Below are positions 1 through 6,520 of a stretch of 12,503 bases of DNA, one piece after another (the stretch's first letter is position 1; each line of letters starts with the position of its first letter). The translations under genes and the position numbers were made by a program. This DNA is from JBBKWG01 sp037968835. Its GTDB lineage: Bacteria; Pseudomonadota; Alphaproteobacteria; Rhodobacterales; Rhodobacteraceae. The notes beneath the pieces are model-generated. The model saw nothing but the letters and a program-made list of their open reading frames with translations, had not been told where the DNA came from and searched no databases. Location: the NCBI GenBank assembly GCA_037968835.1, contig JBBKWG010000020.1:1-12503 (forward strand). Reading direction: 5' to 3'.

Positions 1-1728
1 GGCAACATGTTGCTGCCGGGCAAAGGCAGGGCGAAGGAACTAGAGATGTGCGTGGGCGAGGATGCTCTTCCTTGCCGCACCGAAGATGGTTTCATGCTGG
101 TCGATGCGTCCTCTGACGAGGCGCTTGAAATGATGCTTGAGGAAGACCTCGCCAACGAAGCCGCCGAAAGCGGTGAGCCGGCAGAGGGTGGCGAAAGCGT
201 CGATGCTGGAGTGGCCGTCGATAGCGGCGCTGCAGTTGAAGCCGAAGATATGACAGCCGAAGCGGAAAACGACGTCGCGGTCGAGTCCGAGACCGAAACC
301 CCGGTTCTGGAAGCCGAAACCGAAACGGTCGAGGCGACCGAAGCGGAAACAGCTGAGTCAGGCGCAGTATCCACGATTGAACAGGACACGACCGCCGAGA
401 CAGAAATACCGCCAGCTGCAACCGAAGCCGAAGCCATGACCGAAGCCGAAATGGCGGCGGAAGCAGAAGTCGAAGCGACCGAGAGCGAAACGATGGTCGA
501 GCCTGAGACGACGGCTGAGACCGAGACAATGGCCGAGACCGAGACCGAGATGGCCGCAGAAGCCGAAACAACTGCCGATGTCGAAGTCATCGAGAACCCG
601 GAAATCACCCAGGAAGTCCAGGAAGGCATCGTCGAAGTTGAAGACGCTGGTGTAAGTGCCGCGGCAAGTGCCGCTGAAGCAACTGCCGACGGCGAAGTCG
701 CCGAAGGCGTCGAGGTTGAAGAAGAAGCGGTGACCGAAGAGACCGCGCGTTCGTCCTCGGAGGATTTCGACACGAACGCTACCGTGACCGAATCGGCTTC
801 CGCAACGACCTCGGGTGGTCGCGATGGTATGTCGAAGTTCGAGAAGGCACTGCTGCTCGGACTTGGCGCTGTCGCTGTCGGCGCGATCCTCAACAATGGC
901 GACCAGGTGGTTTCCAACTCGGGCGACCGCGTCGTCGTCAAATCCGATGACGGTAATCTGCGCGTGTTGAAGGACGACGATGCGCTTCTGCGTCAGCCGG
1001 GCTCGCAAGTGCGGACCGAAACTTTCGCCGATGGTTCGACCCGCACCACGGTTATCCGTGAGGATGGATCGCGCGTCGTCACGATCCGCGCGTCCGACGG
1101 TCGCGTTGTGCGCCGTGCCCGTGTGTTCGCGGACGGCTCGCAGGTTGTTCTGTTCGACGATTCCGAGGCGTTCGAGCCGGTCGATGTTTCGACACTGCCG
1201 GACATCGTGACACGACCGTCGGCACGACTGGTGGACAATTCCGACGAGGATGCGTTGCGCGCGGCGTTGGCCGCAGAATTGCGCGGCGACACCAATCGGT
1301 CGTTCTCGCTGCGTCAGGTGCGCCAGATCCGGAAAGTCCGCGAACTGGCCCCCGAGGTTGAACTCGACGCGGTTACATTCGCGTCCGGTTCGGCGGCAAT
1401 TCAGCCGACACAGGCCGAAGAACTCGCCGCCGTTGGCCGTGCCATGGCCCGCGCGATCGAGGACAGTCCGGGCGAAGTGTTCCTGATCGAGGGGCATACG
1501 GACGCGGTTGGCGATGCGAGCTATAATCTGGCGCTGTCAGACCGCCGTGCTGAGACTGTTGCGCTGGCGCTGTCGGAATATTTCGACGTGCCGCCGGAAA
1601 ACATGATCACGCAGGGGTATGGCGAGAGCTACCTGAAGATCCAGTCGCTTGGGAATGAACGCGCAAACCGTCGCGCGACCGTTCGCCGGATCACGCCGCT
1701 ACTCCGTCAGGTCGCATCGAATAATTGA
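1..1728 (+). CDS. OmpA-family envelope protein with long acidic low-complexity region (5' partial)
   Basis: The frame is open to the left edge, so the first ATG at 7 is probably internal and a signal peptide probably lies outside the window. Counting from that Met, residues 12-40 form a short N-terminal region with two cysteines. Residues about 40-250 are dominated by Glu, Ala and Thr in TEAETE-like units. Residues 276-295 are a hydrophobic Leu/Ala/Gly stretch, and 305-385 look like beta-rich repeats (GSxRTTVIREDGSRVVTIR type). Residues 450-565 are an OmpA C-terminal peptidoglycan-binding domain, with EGHTDAVG at 495-502, NLALSDRRAETV at 507-518 and NERANRR at 550-556. In this family the domain binds diaminopimelate-containing peptidoglycan, so the protein probably tethers the outer membrane to the wall or works in the periplasm. 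The role of the acidic spacer is unknown. The gene is followed by a strong terminator and converges on infC. The domain call is firm; the exact role and true start are not visible. Confidence 0.85.
   Translation, partial: GNMLLPGKGRAKELEMCVGEDALPCRTEDGFMLVDASSDEALEMMLEEDLANEAAESGEPAEGGESVDAGVAVDSGAAVEAEDMTAEAENDVAVESETETPVLEAETETVEATEAETAESGAVSTIEQDTTAETEIPPAATEAEAMTEAEMAAEAEVEATESETMVEPETTAETETMAETETEMAAEAETTADVEVIENPEITQEVQEGIVEVEDAGVSAAASAAEATADGEVAEGVEVEEEAVTEETARSSSEDFDTNATVTESASATTSGGRDGMSKFEKALLLGLGAVAVGAILNNGDQVVSNSGDRVVVKSDDGNLRVLKDDDALLRQPGSQVRTETFADGSTRTTVIREDGSRVVTIRASDGRVVRRARVFADGSQVVLFDDSEAFEPVDVSTLPDIVTRPSARLVDNSDEDALRAALAAELRGDTNRSFSLRQVRQIRKVRELAPEVELDAVTFASGSAAIQPTQAEELAAVGRAMARAIEDSPGEVFLIEGHTDAVGDASYNLALSDRRAETVALALSEYFDVPPENMITQGYGESYLKIQSLGNERANRRATVRRITPLLRQVASNN
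232..600 (+). repeat. Degenerate GAGACC/GCCGAA-type repeats encoding an acidic TEAETE tract
   Basis: Short degenerate units such as GAGACCGAGAC and GAAGCCGAA recur through this part of the OmpA-family gene. The densest block is near 517-555, where GAGACCGAGACC-like units are back to back. The translation is Glu/Thr/Ala-rich with almost no basic residues. The units are imperfect, so this is an internal coding repeat and not a clean tandem array. It may vary in length between strains (inference). Confidence 0.6.
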
Positions 1729-1779
1729 TGCTCCTGGGGATCGGGTCTGACCCGGTCCAGGTAGCAGGCTGAAACAAGA

Positions 1780-1807
1780 AAGCCCGGCCAGATTGGCCGG
1801 GCTTTTG
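1780..1807. terminator. Bidirectional rho-independent terminator between ompA-like gene and infC
   Basis: A perfect 11-bp inverted repeat, AAGCCCGGCCA and TGGCCGGGCTT, has a 3-nt GAT loop. On the + strand it runs into TTTT at 1803-1806; read leftward it is followed by TTTCTTGTTTC. It sits 51 nt after the OmpA-family stop and 21 nt beyond the infC stop, so it can end both converging transcripts. A weaker CGGGT/ACCCG hairpin at about 1742-1754 precedes it. Confidence 0.9.
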
Positions 1808-1828
1808 CATGTCAGAACAGTCGTCGGC

Positions 1829-2371
1829 TTACTTCGCGGGGCCGATCATCATGACCATCTGGCGGCCTTCCATCTTCGGCATGCTCTCGACCTTGCCGAC
1901 TTCCTTGACGTCCTCGGCAACCCGTTCCAGCAGGTCGCGACCCAAGTTCTGGTGCGCCATTTCGCGGCCCCGGAACCGAAGCGTAATCTTCACTTTGTCG
2001 CCGACCTCGAGAAAGCGCATCACGTTGCGCATCTTCACGTCGTAATCGTGCACATCGGTGTTGGGTCGGAATTTGACCTCTTTCACCTCGATGATCTTCT
2101 GCTTCCGACGCGCTTCGCTTTCCCGCTTCTGCTGTTCATACTTGAACTTGCCGAAGTCCATGATCTTGCACACGGGCGGCGAGGCGTTCGGGGAAATTTC
2201 AACGAGATCGAGTCCGACGTCTTCCGCCAGTTCAATCCCGCGTTCTGGCGTCACGACGCCGATATTCTCTCCTTCGGCTCCGATGAGCCGGATTTCCGGT
2301 ACGCGAATGCGGTCATTGACGCGTGGTCCGGTATCGCGCTGCGGTGGCGCGTTGTGTGGTCTGCGAGCGAT
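1829..2371 (-). CDS. infC: Translation initiation factor IF-3, probable ATC start
   Basis: IF3 binds the 30S subunit, prevents premature 50S joining and checks start-codon choice. From the proposed start the protein is 180 residues, the same as the classic E. coli length. The N-domain runs to about residue 70, the linker with CKIMDFGKFKYEQQKR is at 68-83, and the C-domain includes FRGRE (133-137) and KMEGRQMVMMI (166-176). The only ATG/GTG/TTG frame extension begins at a TTG at 2410, but that codon has no Shine-Dalgarno and lies inside a candidate -10 box. An AGGA at 2380-2383 sits 8 nt before an ATC at 2371-2369, which reads on into ARRPHNAPPQR. Non-standard AUU/AUC starts are known in infC genes and underlie autoregulation by IF3. 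The gene lies 121 bp downstream of fpr, appears to have its own promoter, and ends at the shared terminator. Identity is near certain; the ATC start is well supported but inferred. Confidence 0.95.
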   Translation of the reverse strand: MARRPHNAPPQRDTGPRVNDRIRVPEIRLIGAEGENIGVVTPERGIELAEDVGLDLVEISPNASPPVCKIMDFGKFKYEQQKRESEARRKQKIIEVKEVKFRPNTDVHDYDVKMRNVMRFLEVGDKVKITLRFRGREMAHQNLGRDLLERVAEDVKEVGKVESMPKMEGRQMVMMIGPAK

Positions 2372-2379
2372 GGTGTTCG

Positions 2380-2383
2380 TCCT
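2380..2383 (-). promoter_or_regulatory. Shine-Dalgarno AGGA that decides the infC start
   Basis: Read on the minus strand, AAAAGGACG places AGGA eight nucleotides before the ATC at 2371-2369. No comparable purine block precedes the in-frame TTG at 2410. This is the main sequence argument for a 180-residue IF3 with a rare start codon. Confidence 0.7.
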
Positions 2384-2408
2384 TTTGTTGCCATTGGTCA
2401 GGAGGCGC

Positions 2409-2437
2409 AAAATAAGGCTAGATCAACGGGTTTTCAA
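2409..2437 (-). promoter_or_regulatory. Candidate infC promoter (TTGAAA - 17 bp - TATTTT)
   Basis: On the minus strand TTGAAA (2437-2432, five of six matches to the -35 consensus) is followed after exactly 17 bp by TATTTT (2414-2409, four of six matches to the -10 consensus). Transcription would begin near 2402, giving a leader of roughly 30 nt before the ATC start. The in-frame TTG at 2410 would then lie upstream of the transcript. This is consensus matching by eye only. Confidence 0.5.
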
Positions 2438-2492
2438 CCGCTTTCCGTCAGTGCGAGGTGCGATAGCGATTAGTGGCGTCCAGGCAAACCGA

Positions 2493-3341
2493 TCAGCCGA
2501 CAAACGCTTTTTCGACAACGTAATGTTTCGGGTCGCTATTGGCGCCTTCTTCAAGGCCAAAATCCTCAAGAACAGCCTTCAGATCCGTGTTCAGTCCAAT
2601 CGAACCGCAGACCATCGCGCGGTCGGTTTCCGGTTTGATCTCTGGCACGCCCAGATCGCGGAAAATCTCGCCGGATTTCAACAAATCGGTGACGCGGCCC
2701 ATCTTCGGGCTTTGTTCGCGAGTCGTCGTCGGGTAATAAATCAGCTTGTCGACGCCGCCCTCGGTCAATTCACGCAGCATCTCGTCAGAGCGGACATGCT
2801 CGACAAGTTGGCGCCCGTATTCCAGTTCAGCCACGTCGCGGCAGGTGTGGGTCAGGATGACCTGATCGTAATCCTCATAAGTCTGCGGGTCCCGGATCAG
2901 CGATGCGAACGGGGCGATTCCGGTTCCCGTGGCGAAAAACCACAAGCGCTTGCCGGGAAGCAAAGCGTCGTGAACCAGCGTTCCCACGGGCTTGGGGCGC
3001 AAGATGATCTGATCGCCGGGCCGGATATGCTGAAGTTTCGAGGTCAGGGGACCGTCCTGCACCTTGATCGAATAGAATTCCAGTTCTTCGTCCCATGACG
3101 GCGAGGCGATGGAATAGGCGCGCAGAAGCGGTTTCTGGCGACCGGTCGCCGGGTCGGGATCGCCCATCAGGCCGATCATGACGAATTCGCCGGATCGAAA
3201 GCGCAGCGACGCGGGTCGGGTCACGCGGAACGAAAACAGACGATCGGTCCAGTGATCGACCCTGGTGACGGTCTGGGCGTCAGGCAGCGTAATCTGTTTT
3301 GCGGCGGCTTGGTTCACGGGTCGTTGCTCGGTCATGTTCAT
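2493..3341 (-). CDS. fpr: Ferredoxin--NADP(+) reductase
   Basis: This FAD enzyme transfers electrons between NADPH and ferredoxin or flavodoxin in the cytoplasm. In the 282-residue reading, the FAD motif RAYSIAS is at 74-80, the NADP-binding GTGIAPFASLIRDP at 139-152, and VCGSIGL at 244-250. The C-terminus is VEKAFVG, as in bacterial-type FPRs that end just past the terminal aromatic residue. Length fits the family. Two in-frame ATGs lie 6 nt apart (3341 and 3335); the longer is given, but homologues I recall begin MTE-, which favours 3335. The gene follows the DUF934 gene on the same strand after 61 bp containing a perfect hairpin, and no standard Shine-Dalgarno lies next to either ATG. The neighbouring sulfite reductase has no flavoprotein partner here, so FPR plus ferredoxin is a plausible electron source (inference). 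FPRs also serve oxidative stress and Fe-S assembly. Confidence 0.93.
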   Translation of the reverse strand: MNMTEQRPVNQAAAKQITLPDAQTVTRVDHWTDRLFSFRVTRPASLRFRSGEFVMIGLMGDPDPATGRQKPLLRAYSIASPSWDEELEFYSIKVQDGPLTSKLQHIRPGDQIILRPKPVGTLVHDALLPGKRLWFFATGTGIAPFASLIRDPQTYEDYDQVILTHTCRDVAELEYGRQLVEHVRSDEMLRELTEGGVDKLIYYPTTTREQSPKMGRVTDLLKSGEIFRDLGVPEIKPETDRAMVCGSIGLNTDLKAVLEDFGLEEGANSDPKHYVVEKAFVG

Positions 3342-3343
3342 TT

Positions 3344-3363
3344 ACCGGGGCCGATGCCCCGGT
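3344..3363 (-). promoter_or_regulatory. Perfect 8-bp hairpin directly upstream of the fpr start
   Basis: On the minus strand ACCGGGGC, a 4-nt ATCG loop and GCCCCGGT form a GC-rich stem ending 2 nt before the first fpr ATG. An AGAGAGG purine run (3370-3364) abuts the 5' side of the stem. No T-run follows, so it is not a standard terminator. If folded, it would bring AGAGAGG within 8 nt of the second ATG (3335). The structure is evident; the role is inferred. Confidence 0.6.
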
Positions 3364-3402
3364 CCTCTCTAACGGTGTCTTGGGATTGGTGAAAGGGGTG
3401 GC

Positions 3403-3822
3403 TCAGGCGCGCAGCCGCGACTGATAGTCATGGGCCTTCCAGTTCGCGCGGGCGCGCCACTGGTCTTCGGGTTGGCGGACCGCGAGTTCATCGTCGATCT
3501 CGACCTCGTCGAAACCGGCGCGTCGTGCCATCGCGTATTGATCGGCAATGACATGACCGCGAGCACGCAAGCGCCCCTGAAACCCCATCAGGCGCAAGCG
3601 ACGCGCGATGGTGAATCCACGTCCATCGGCGAACGAGGGGAAATCTACGCGGATCATGTCGATCCCTTCCAAGTGATCTTTTAGAACGCCTGGATCGCCG
3701 TCCGATGCAAGATCGACAGCAACAACCGGCGTGTCGACGTTCGCTGCCAGCCGTTCGGGGGTCACGAAATCCTGCGTCCAGTCGTCGGCGGCAAATCCGG
3801 TGTCTGTCACCAGAACGCTCAT
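3403..3822 (-). CDS. DUF934 family protein, sulfite-reductase operon member
   Basis: This 139-residue protein of the DUF934 family has a recognisable core: VDFPSFADGRGF (59-70), then a GFxGRLRARGHVIADQY block (80-96) and RRAGFDEVEI (100-109). The family is commonly found beside sulfite reductase genes in proteobacteria; its biochemical role is not established to my knowledge. It contains no cysteine, so it is not an Fe-S or disulfide redox carrier, and it has no signal peptide or membrane segment. The ATG at 3822 overlaps the cysH stop in an ATGA, indicating translational coupling. The frame stays open upstream to about 4134, but that stretch is a low-quality Arg-rich shadow of cysH, so the start at 3822 is preferred. 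It is probably an accessory or assembly factor for sulfate reduction (inference). Confidence 0.85.
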   Translation of the reverse strand: MSVLVTDTGFAADDWTQDFVTPERLAANVDTPVVAVDLASDGDPGVLKDHLEGIDMIRVDFPSFADGRGFTIARRLRLMGFQGRLRARGHVIADQYAMARRAGFDEVEIDDELAVRQPEDQWRARANWKAHDYQSRLRA

Positions 3823-4556
3823 GCCGGCACCCTTACCGCTTTGCCGTCCACGAAATGGATGCCGCATTCGTCCTTTGCCTTGCCGCGCCAGCGACCGGCG
3901 CGCAAATCCTCGCCGTCGCCCACACGGGTGGTGCAGGGCGCACAACCAAGCGACGGATAGCCCTTGGCCACAAGCGGATGCCGGGGCAGGCGGTTGTTCA
4001 GGATATAATCCTGAACGTCGCGCGGATTCCAATGCGCCAGCGGATTGATCTTGACCCGCGCGTCGCCCTCGGGCTCGAAGAATTCCAGTGCCGCGCGCTT
4101 GCCGCCCTGATAGCGTTTGCGCCCCGTGATCCACGCCTCATAGGGTTGAAGCGCGGCGTTCAACGGTTCGGATTTGCGAATGGTGCAGCAGGCATCCGGG
4201 TTCGTGACGTGCAGACGATTGTTTGGGTCCTTCAGGAATATCGCGTCGCGGTCGGGTCTGACAATTTGCACATTCGTCAGGCGCAGCTTTTCAGCGACCT
4301 CAACCTGATAATCGAGCGTTTCGGGAAACAGCATCTCGGTATCGAGAAACAGGACCGGGGTGGTGCGGTCGATGACCGAGACCATGTGCAGAAGAACGAC
4401 AGATTCCGCGCCGAAGCTTGAAACCAGCGCGGCGGTGCCGACCTGCGGGTCGGACAACGCATGAGCCAGAACGTCGGCGGCGGAGTGATGCGCGTAGCGG
4501 CGATTGAGTTCGCTTGCACGTTCCGCGACGGGGGCGAGGGGGGCTTCAAGCGGCAT
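3819..4556 (-). CDS. cysH: Phosphoadenylyl-/adenylyl-sulfate reductase, APS-type with 4Fe-4S motif
   Basis: The enzyme reduces activated sulfate to sulfite using thioredoxin or a similar donor. The 245-residue protein has the nucleotide-binding SSFGAES (46-52), LDTEMLFPET (71-80) and the catalytic ECGIH at 230-234 (Cys231). It also has Cys123-Cys124 and Cys205-x2-Cys208, the CC...CxxC pattern that binds a [4Fe-4S] cluster in APS reductases and is absent from the PAPS-type enzyme of E. coli. These five are the only cysteines. The substrate is therefore probably APS, not PAPS (EC 1.8.4.10), although the gene is normally still called cysH. A purine-rich AAAAGGA lies 8 nt before the ATG. The start overlaps the sulfite reductase stop by 11 nt, and the end overlaps the DUF934 start by 4 nt. 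Confidence 0.95.
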   Translation of the reverse strand: MPLEAPLAPVAERASELNRRYAHHSAADVLAHALSDPQVGTAALVSSFGAESVVLLHMVSVIDRTTPVLFLDTEMLFPETLDYQVEVAEKLRLTNVQIVRPDRDAIFLKDPNNRLHVTNPDACCTIRKSEPLNAALQPYEAWITGRKRYQGGKRAALEFFEPEGDARVKINPLAHWNPRDVQDYILNNRLPRHPLVAKGYPSLGCAPCTTRVGDGEDLRAGRWRGKAKDECGIHFVDGKAVRVPA

Positions 4557-6216
4557 TGGCCTGATCCTTTTCCGGGTAGAGCGCGGCCTTGAACGGGGCG
4601 AGGCCGAGGCGCCGGTAGGTTTGCAGGAATGTCTCGTCCTCGCTGTCGCGCAGATCGAGGTAGGCGTAGATCAGGCGCTCGATGGCCGGGACGATTTCGT
4701 CGTATGCGAAGCCTGGGCCAGCGCGTTCGCCGATGGTCGCGGTTTCGGTGCCATCGCCGCCAAGGGTGATCTGGTAGTTTTCGACTCCCGCGCGGTCGAG
4801 GCCGAGGATGCCGATATGACCAACATGATGGTGACCGCAGGCGTTGATGCAGCCCGAAATCTTGATCTTCAGCGCGCCGATTTCATGCTCCAGCTTCAGT
4901 TCGTCGAAGCGGAGCGCGATCTGTTGCGCCACCGGGATCGAACGTGCCGTCGCCAGTGCGCAATAATCCATACCGGGGCAGGCGATGATGTCACTGATCA
5001 GTCCGATGTTGGCGGTCGCAAGTCCGTTGTTGCGCAGGACCGCGTAGACCTCGGGCAGATCCGACTTGTGAACGTGCGGCAGGATCACGTTCTGCTCGTG
5101 GCTGATCCGCAGTTCGTCGTGGCCGAAGCGTTCGGCGATATCCGCAAGTGCCAGCATCTGCTCGGCAGTCGCGTCTCCGGGCGTCGCTCCGTGCGCTTTC
5201 AGCGAGACAGAAACGATGGCGTAGCCCGGTGCGCGGTGATCGCTGAGGTTGGTGTCGGTCCATGACCGGAACGCAGCGTTCGCATCGCGGTGTGCGTCGA
5301 ATGCGTCGGTTTCGGCCACCCGGAACGGGGGCGGCGCAAACTGCGCTTCGATCTGTGTCAGCAGTTCCTGATCGAAGCCGCCGAAGTCCGGGCGCACTTC
5401 GGTGAACCGCGTCTCGACCAGATCGCGGATCGTCTCCAGACCGTTTTCAGCGACGGTTATCTTGATGCGGGCTTTGTATTTGTTGTCCCGGCGCCCAAGC
5501 AGATTATAGACGCTGACGATGGCTTCGACATAAGGCAGCAGATCTTCCTTGGGGAGAAAATCGCGGATGACCTTGCCGATCATCGGGGTGCGGCCAAGAC
5601 CGCCTCCGACAATCACTTCGAAGCCGGGCTCGCCAGCGTCATTCCTGACCATGCGCAGGCCAATATCGTGCGATTTCGTCACCGCCCTGTCATTGGACGA
5701 ACCGGTGACCGCGATCTTGAACTTGCGCGGCAGGAACTGAAATTCGGGGTGATCGGTCGACCACTGGCGCAAAAGCTCGGCGACAGGCCGCGGATCCTCG
5801 ATTTCATCGGCGGCGGCACCGGCGAAATGATCGGCCGTCACATTGCGGATCGTGTTGCCGGACGTCTGGATCGCGTGCATTCCGACGTCGGCCAGCGCCT
5901 CCAGCATGTCGGGAACATCCAGTAATTTCGGCCAGTTATACTGGACGTTCTGGCGGGTCGTGAAGTGGCCATAGCCCTTGTCCCACCGCGAGGCGATCAT
6001 CGCGAGTTGCCGCATCTGCGTGCTGTTGAGCGTTCCATAGGGGATTGCGACCCGCAGCATATAGGCGTGGAGTTGCAGATAGAGGCCGTTCATCAGGCGC
6101 AGCGGCTTGAATTCGTCCTCGGTCAGGCTGCCGTCGATCCGCCGTTCAACTTGCGCGCGGAACTGGTCGACACGCTCGCGCACGAAATCCCGGTCGAATT
6201 CATTGTAATGATACAT
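4546..6216 (-). CDS. cysI: Sulfite reductase (siroheme/4Fe-4S hemoprotein; nitrite/sulfite reductase family)
   Basis: This enzyme carries out the six-electron reduction of sulfite to sulfide in cysteine biosynthesis. The 556-residue protein shows the two-fold repeated half-domain layout of the family. Siroheme-contacting stretches include TTRQNVQYNWP (86-96) and GNTIRNVTAD (120-129). Cluster ligands are Cys413-x5-Cys419 (CPGMDYC) and Cys456-x3-Cys460 (CINAC), the canonical pattern linking the [4Fe-4S] to siroheme. Neighbours cysG and cysH point to sulfite, but the family also contains assimilatory nitrite reductases, which motifs alone do not exclude. No cysJ flavoprotein is present, so ferredoxin is the likely donor (inference). 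The ATG at 6216 has GGAG 6 nt upstream and begins 1 nt after the DUF2849 stop. The open frame reaches 6339, but that extension overlaps the DUF2849 gene and lacks family sequence. Confidence 0.93.
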   Translation of the reverse strand: MYHYNEFDRDFVRERVDQFRAQVERRIDGSLTEDEFKPLRLMNGLYLQLHAYMLRVAIPYGTLNSTQMRQLAMIASRWDKGYGHFTTRQNVQYNWPKLLDVPDMLEALADVGMHAIQTSGNTIRNVTADHFAGAAADEIEDPRPVAELLRQWSTDHPEFQFLPRKFKIAVTGSSNDRAVTKSHDIGLRMVRNDAGEPGFEVIVGGGLGRTPMIGKVIRDFLPKEDLLPYVEAIVSVYNLLGRRDNKYKARIKITVAENGLETIRDLVETRFTEVRPDFGGFDQELLTQIEAQFAPPPFRVAETDAFDAHRDANAAFRSWTDTNLSDHRAPGYAIVSVSLKAHGATPGDATAEQMLALADIAERFGHDELRISHEQNVILPHVHKSDLPEVYAVLRNNGLATANIGLISDIIACPGMDYCALATARSIPVAQQIALRFDELKLEHEIGALKIKISGCINACGHHHVGHIGILGLDRAGVENYQITLGGDGTETATIGERAGPGFAYDEIVPAIERLIYAYLDLRDSEDETFLQTYRRLGLAPFKAALYPEKDQANAA

Positions 6217-6217
6217 C

Positions 6218-6520
6218 TTATTCTCCGGCCTGTTTGCCGTGGGCGTAATTCGAGGGACCACGGGTGCGAAACACCTCGCGGAAGTGCGTTGGCGCGGGGC
6301 CCTTGGCTGCCGGTTTGGCGTCGGCAAGATATGCGCCAACGACGATGCGCGACTGCTGGATCGCGAAGATCAGCCGGTCTTCGGCAACCGCTTCGTCGTC
6401 GATCAGTTCGGCTTCGTCGATATTCCGGGTCCAGCGATCGTCTTCGGTCAGCCAGACGGCGTCACCTTCCAGCAGGGCGTTTGCAGTCACGACTTTCGGT
6501 TCGAACGGGCGACGGGTCAT
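6218..6520 (-). CDS. DUF2849 family protein between cysG and sulfite reductase
   Basis: A 100-residue cytoplasmic protein of the DUF2849 family, which in alphaproteobacteria I associate with the position between siroheme synthase and sulfite reductase. Visible features are an N-terminal region with VTANALLEGDAVWL (residues 11-24), a very acidic middle (residues 34-48, DEAELIDDEAVAEDR) and a basic, proline-containing tail. There is no cysteine, membrane segment or known catalytic motif. AGGAG lies 6 nt before the ATG. The start overlaps the cysG stop in an ATGA, and the stop is 1 nt from the sulfite reductase ATG, so it is co-translated with both. A role in siroheme delivery, sulfite reductase assembly or donor docking is conceivable but unproven. 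Confidence 0.85.
   Translation of the reverse strand: MTRRPFEPKVVTANALLEGDAVWLTEDDRWTRNIDEAELIDDEAVAEDRLIFAIQQSRIVVGAYLADAKPAAKGPAPTHFREVFRTRGPSNYAHGKQAGE

Noticed and set aside
358..1497. 379-codon leftward open frame under the OmpA-family gene
   Set aside because: It is antisense to a clear OmpA-domain gene. The translation is compositional (Arg/Gly/Phe-rich, mirroring the acidic repeats) and has no recognisable motif. The 92-571 leftward frame is the same kind of shadow.
2372..2410. TTG at 2410 as the infC start
   Set aside because: There is no Shine-Dalgarno, it lies inside a candidate -10 box, and it adds 13 residues that do not look like IF3.
1793..3098. Rightward open frames of 226 and 346 codons across infC and fpr
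   Set aside because: They lie antisense to two confidently identified conserved genes and have no motif or ribosome site. They reflect GC-rich codon structure.
3344..3363. Hairpin before fpr as a rho-independent terminator
   Set aside because: The stem is followed by AAATGAACATG and not a T-run on the transcribed strand, and the start codon comes at once. A translational role is more plausible.
3823..4134. 104-residue N-terminal extension of the DUF934 protein
   Set aside because: It is an Arg/Gly-rich out-of-frame reading of cysH. The ATG at 3822 forms the usual ATGA overlap, and the family sequence begins there.
6217..6339. 41-residue N-terminal extension of sulfite reductase
   Set aside because: It overlaps the DUF2849 gene and has no family sequence. 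The ATG at 6216 has a good GGAG site and sits 1 nt after the DUF2849 stop.
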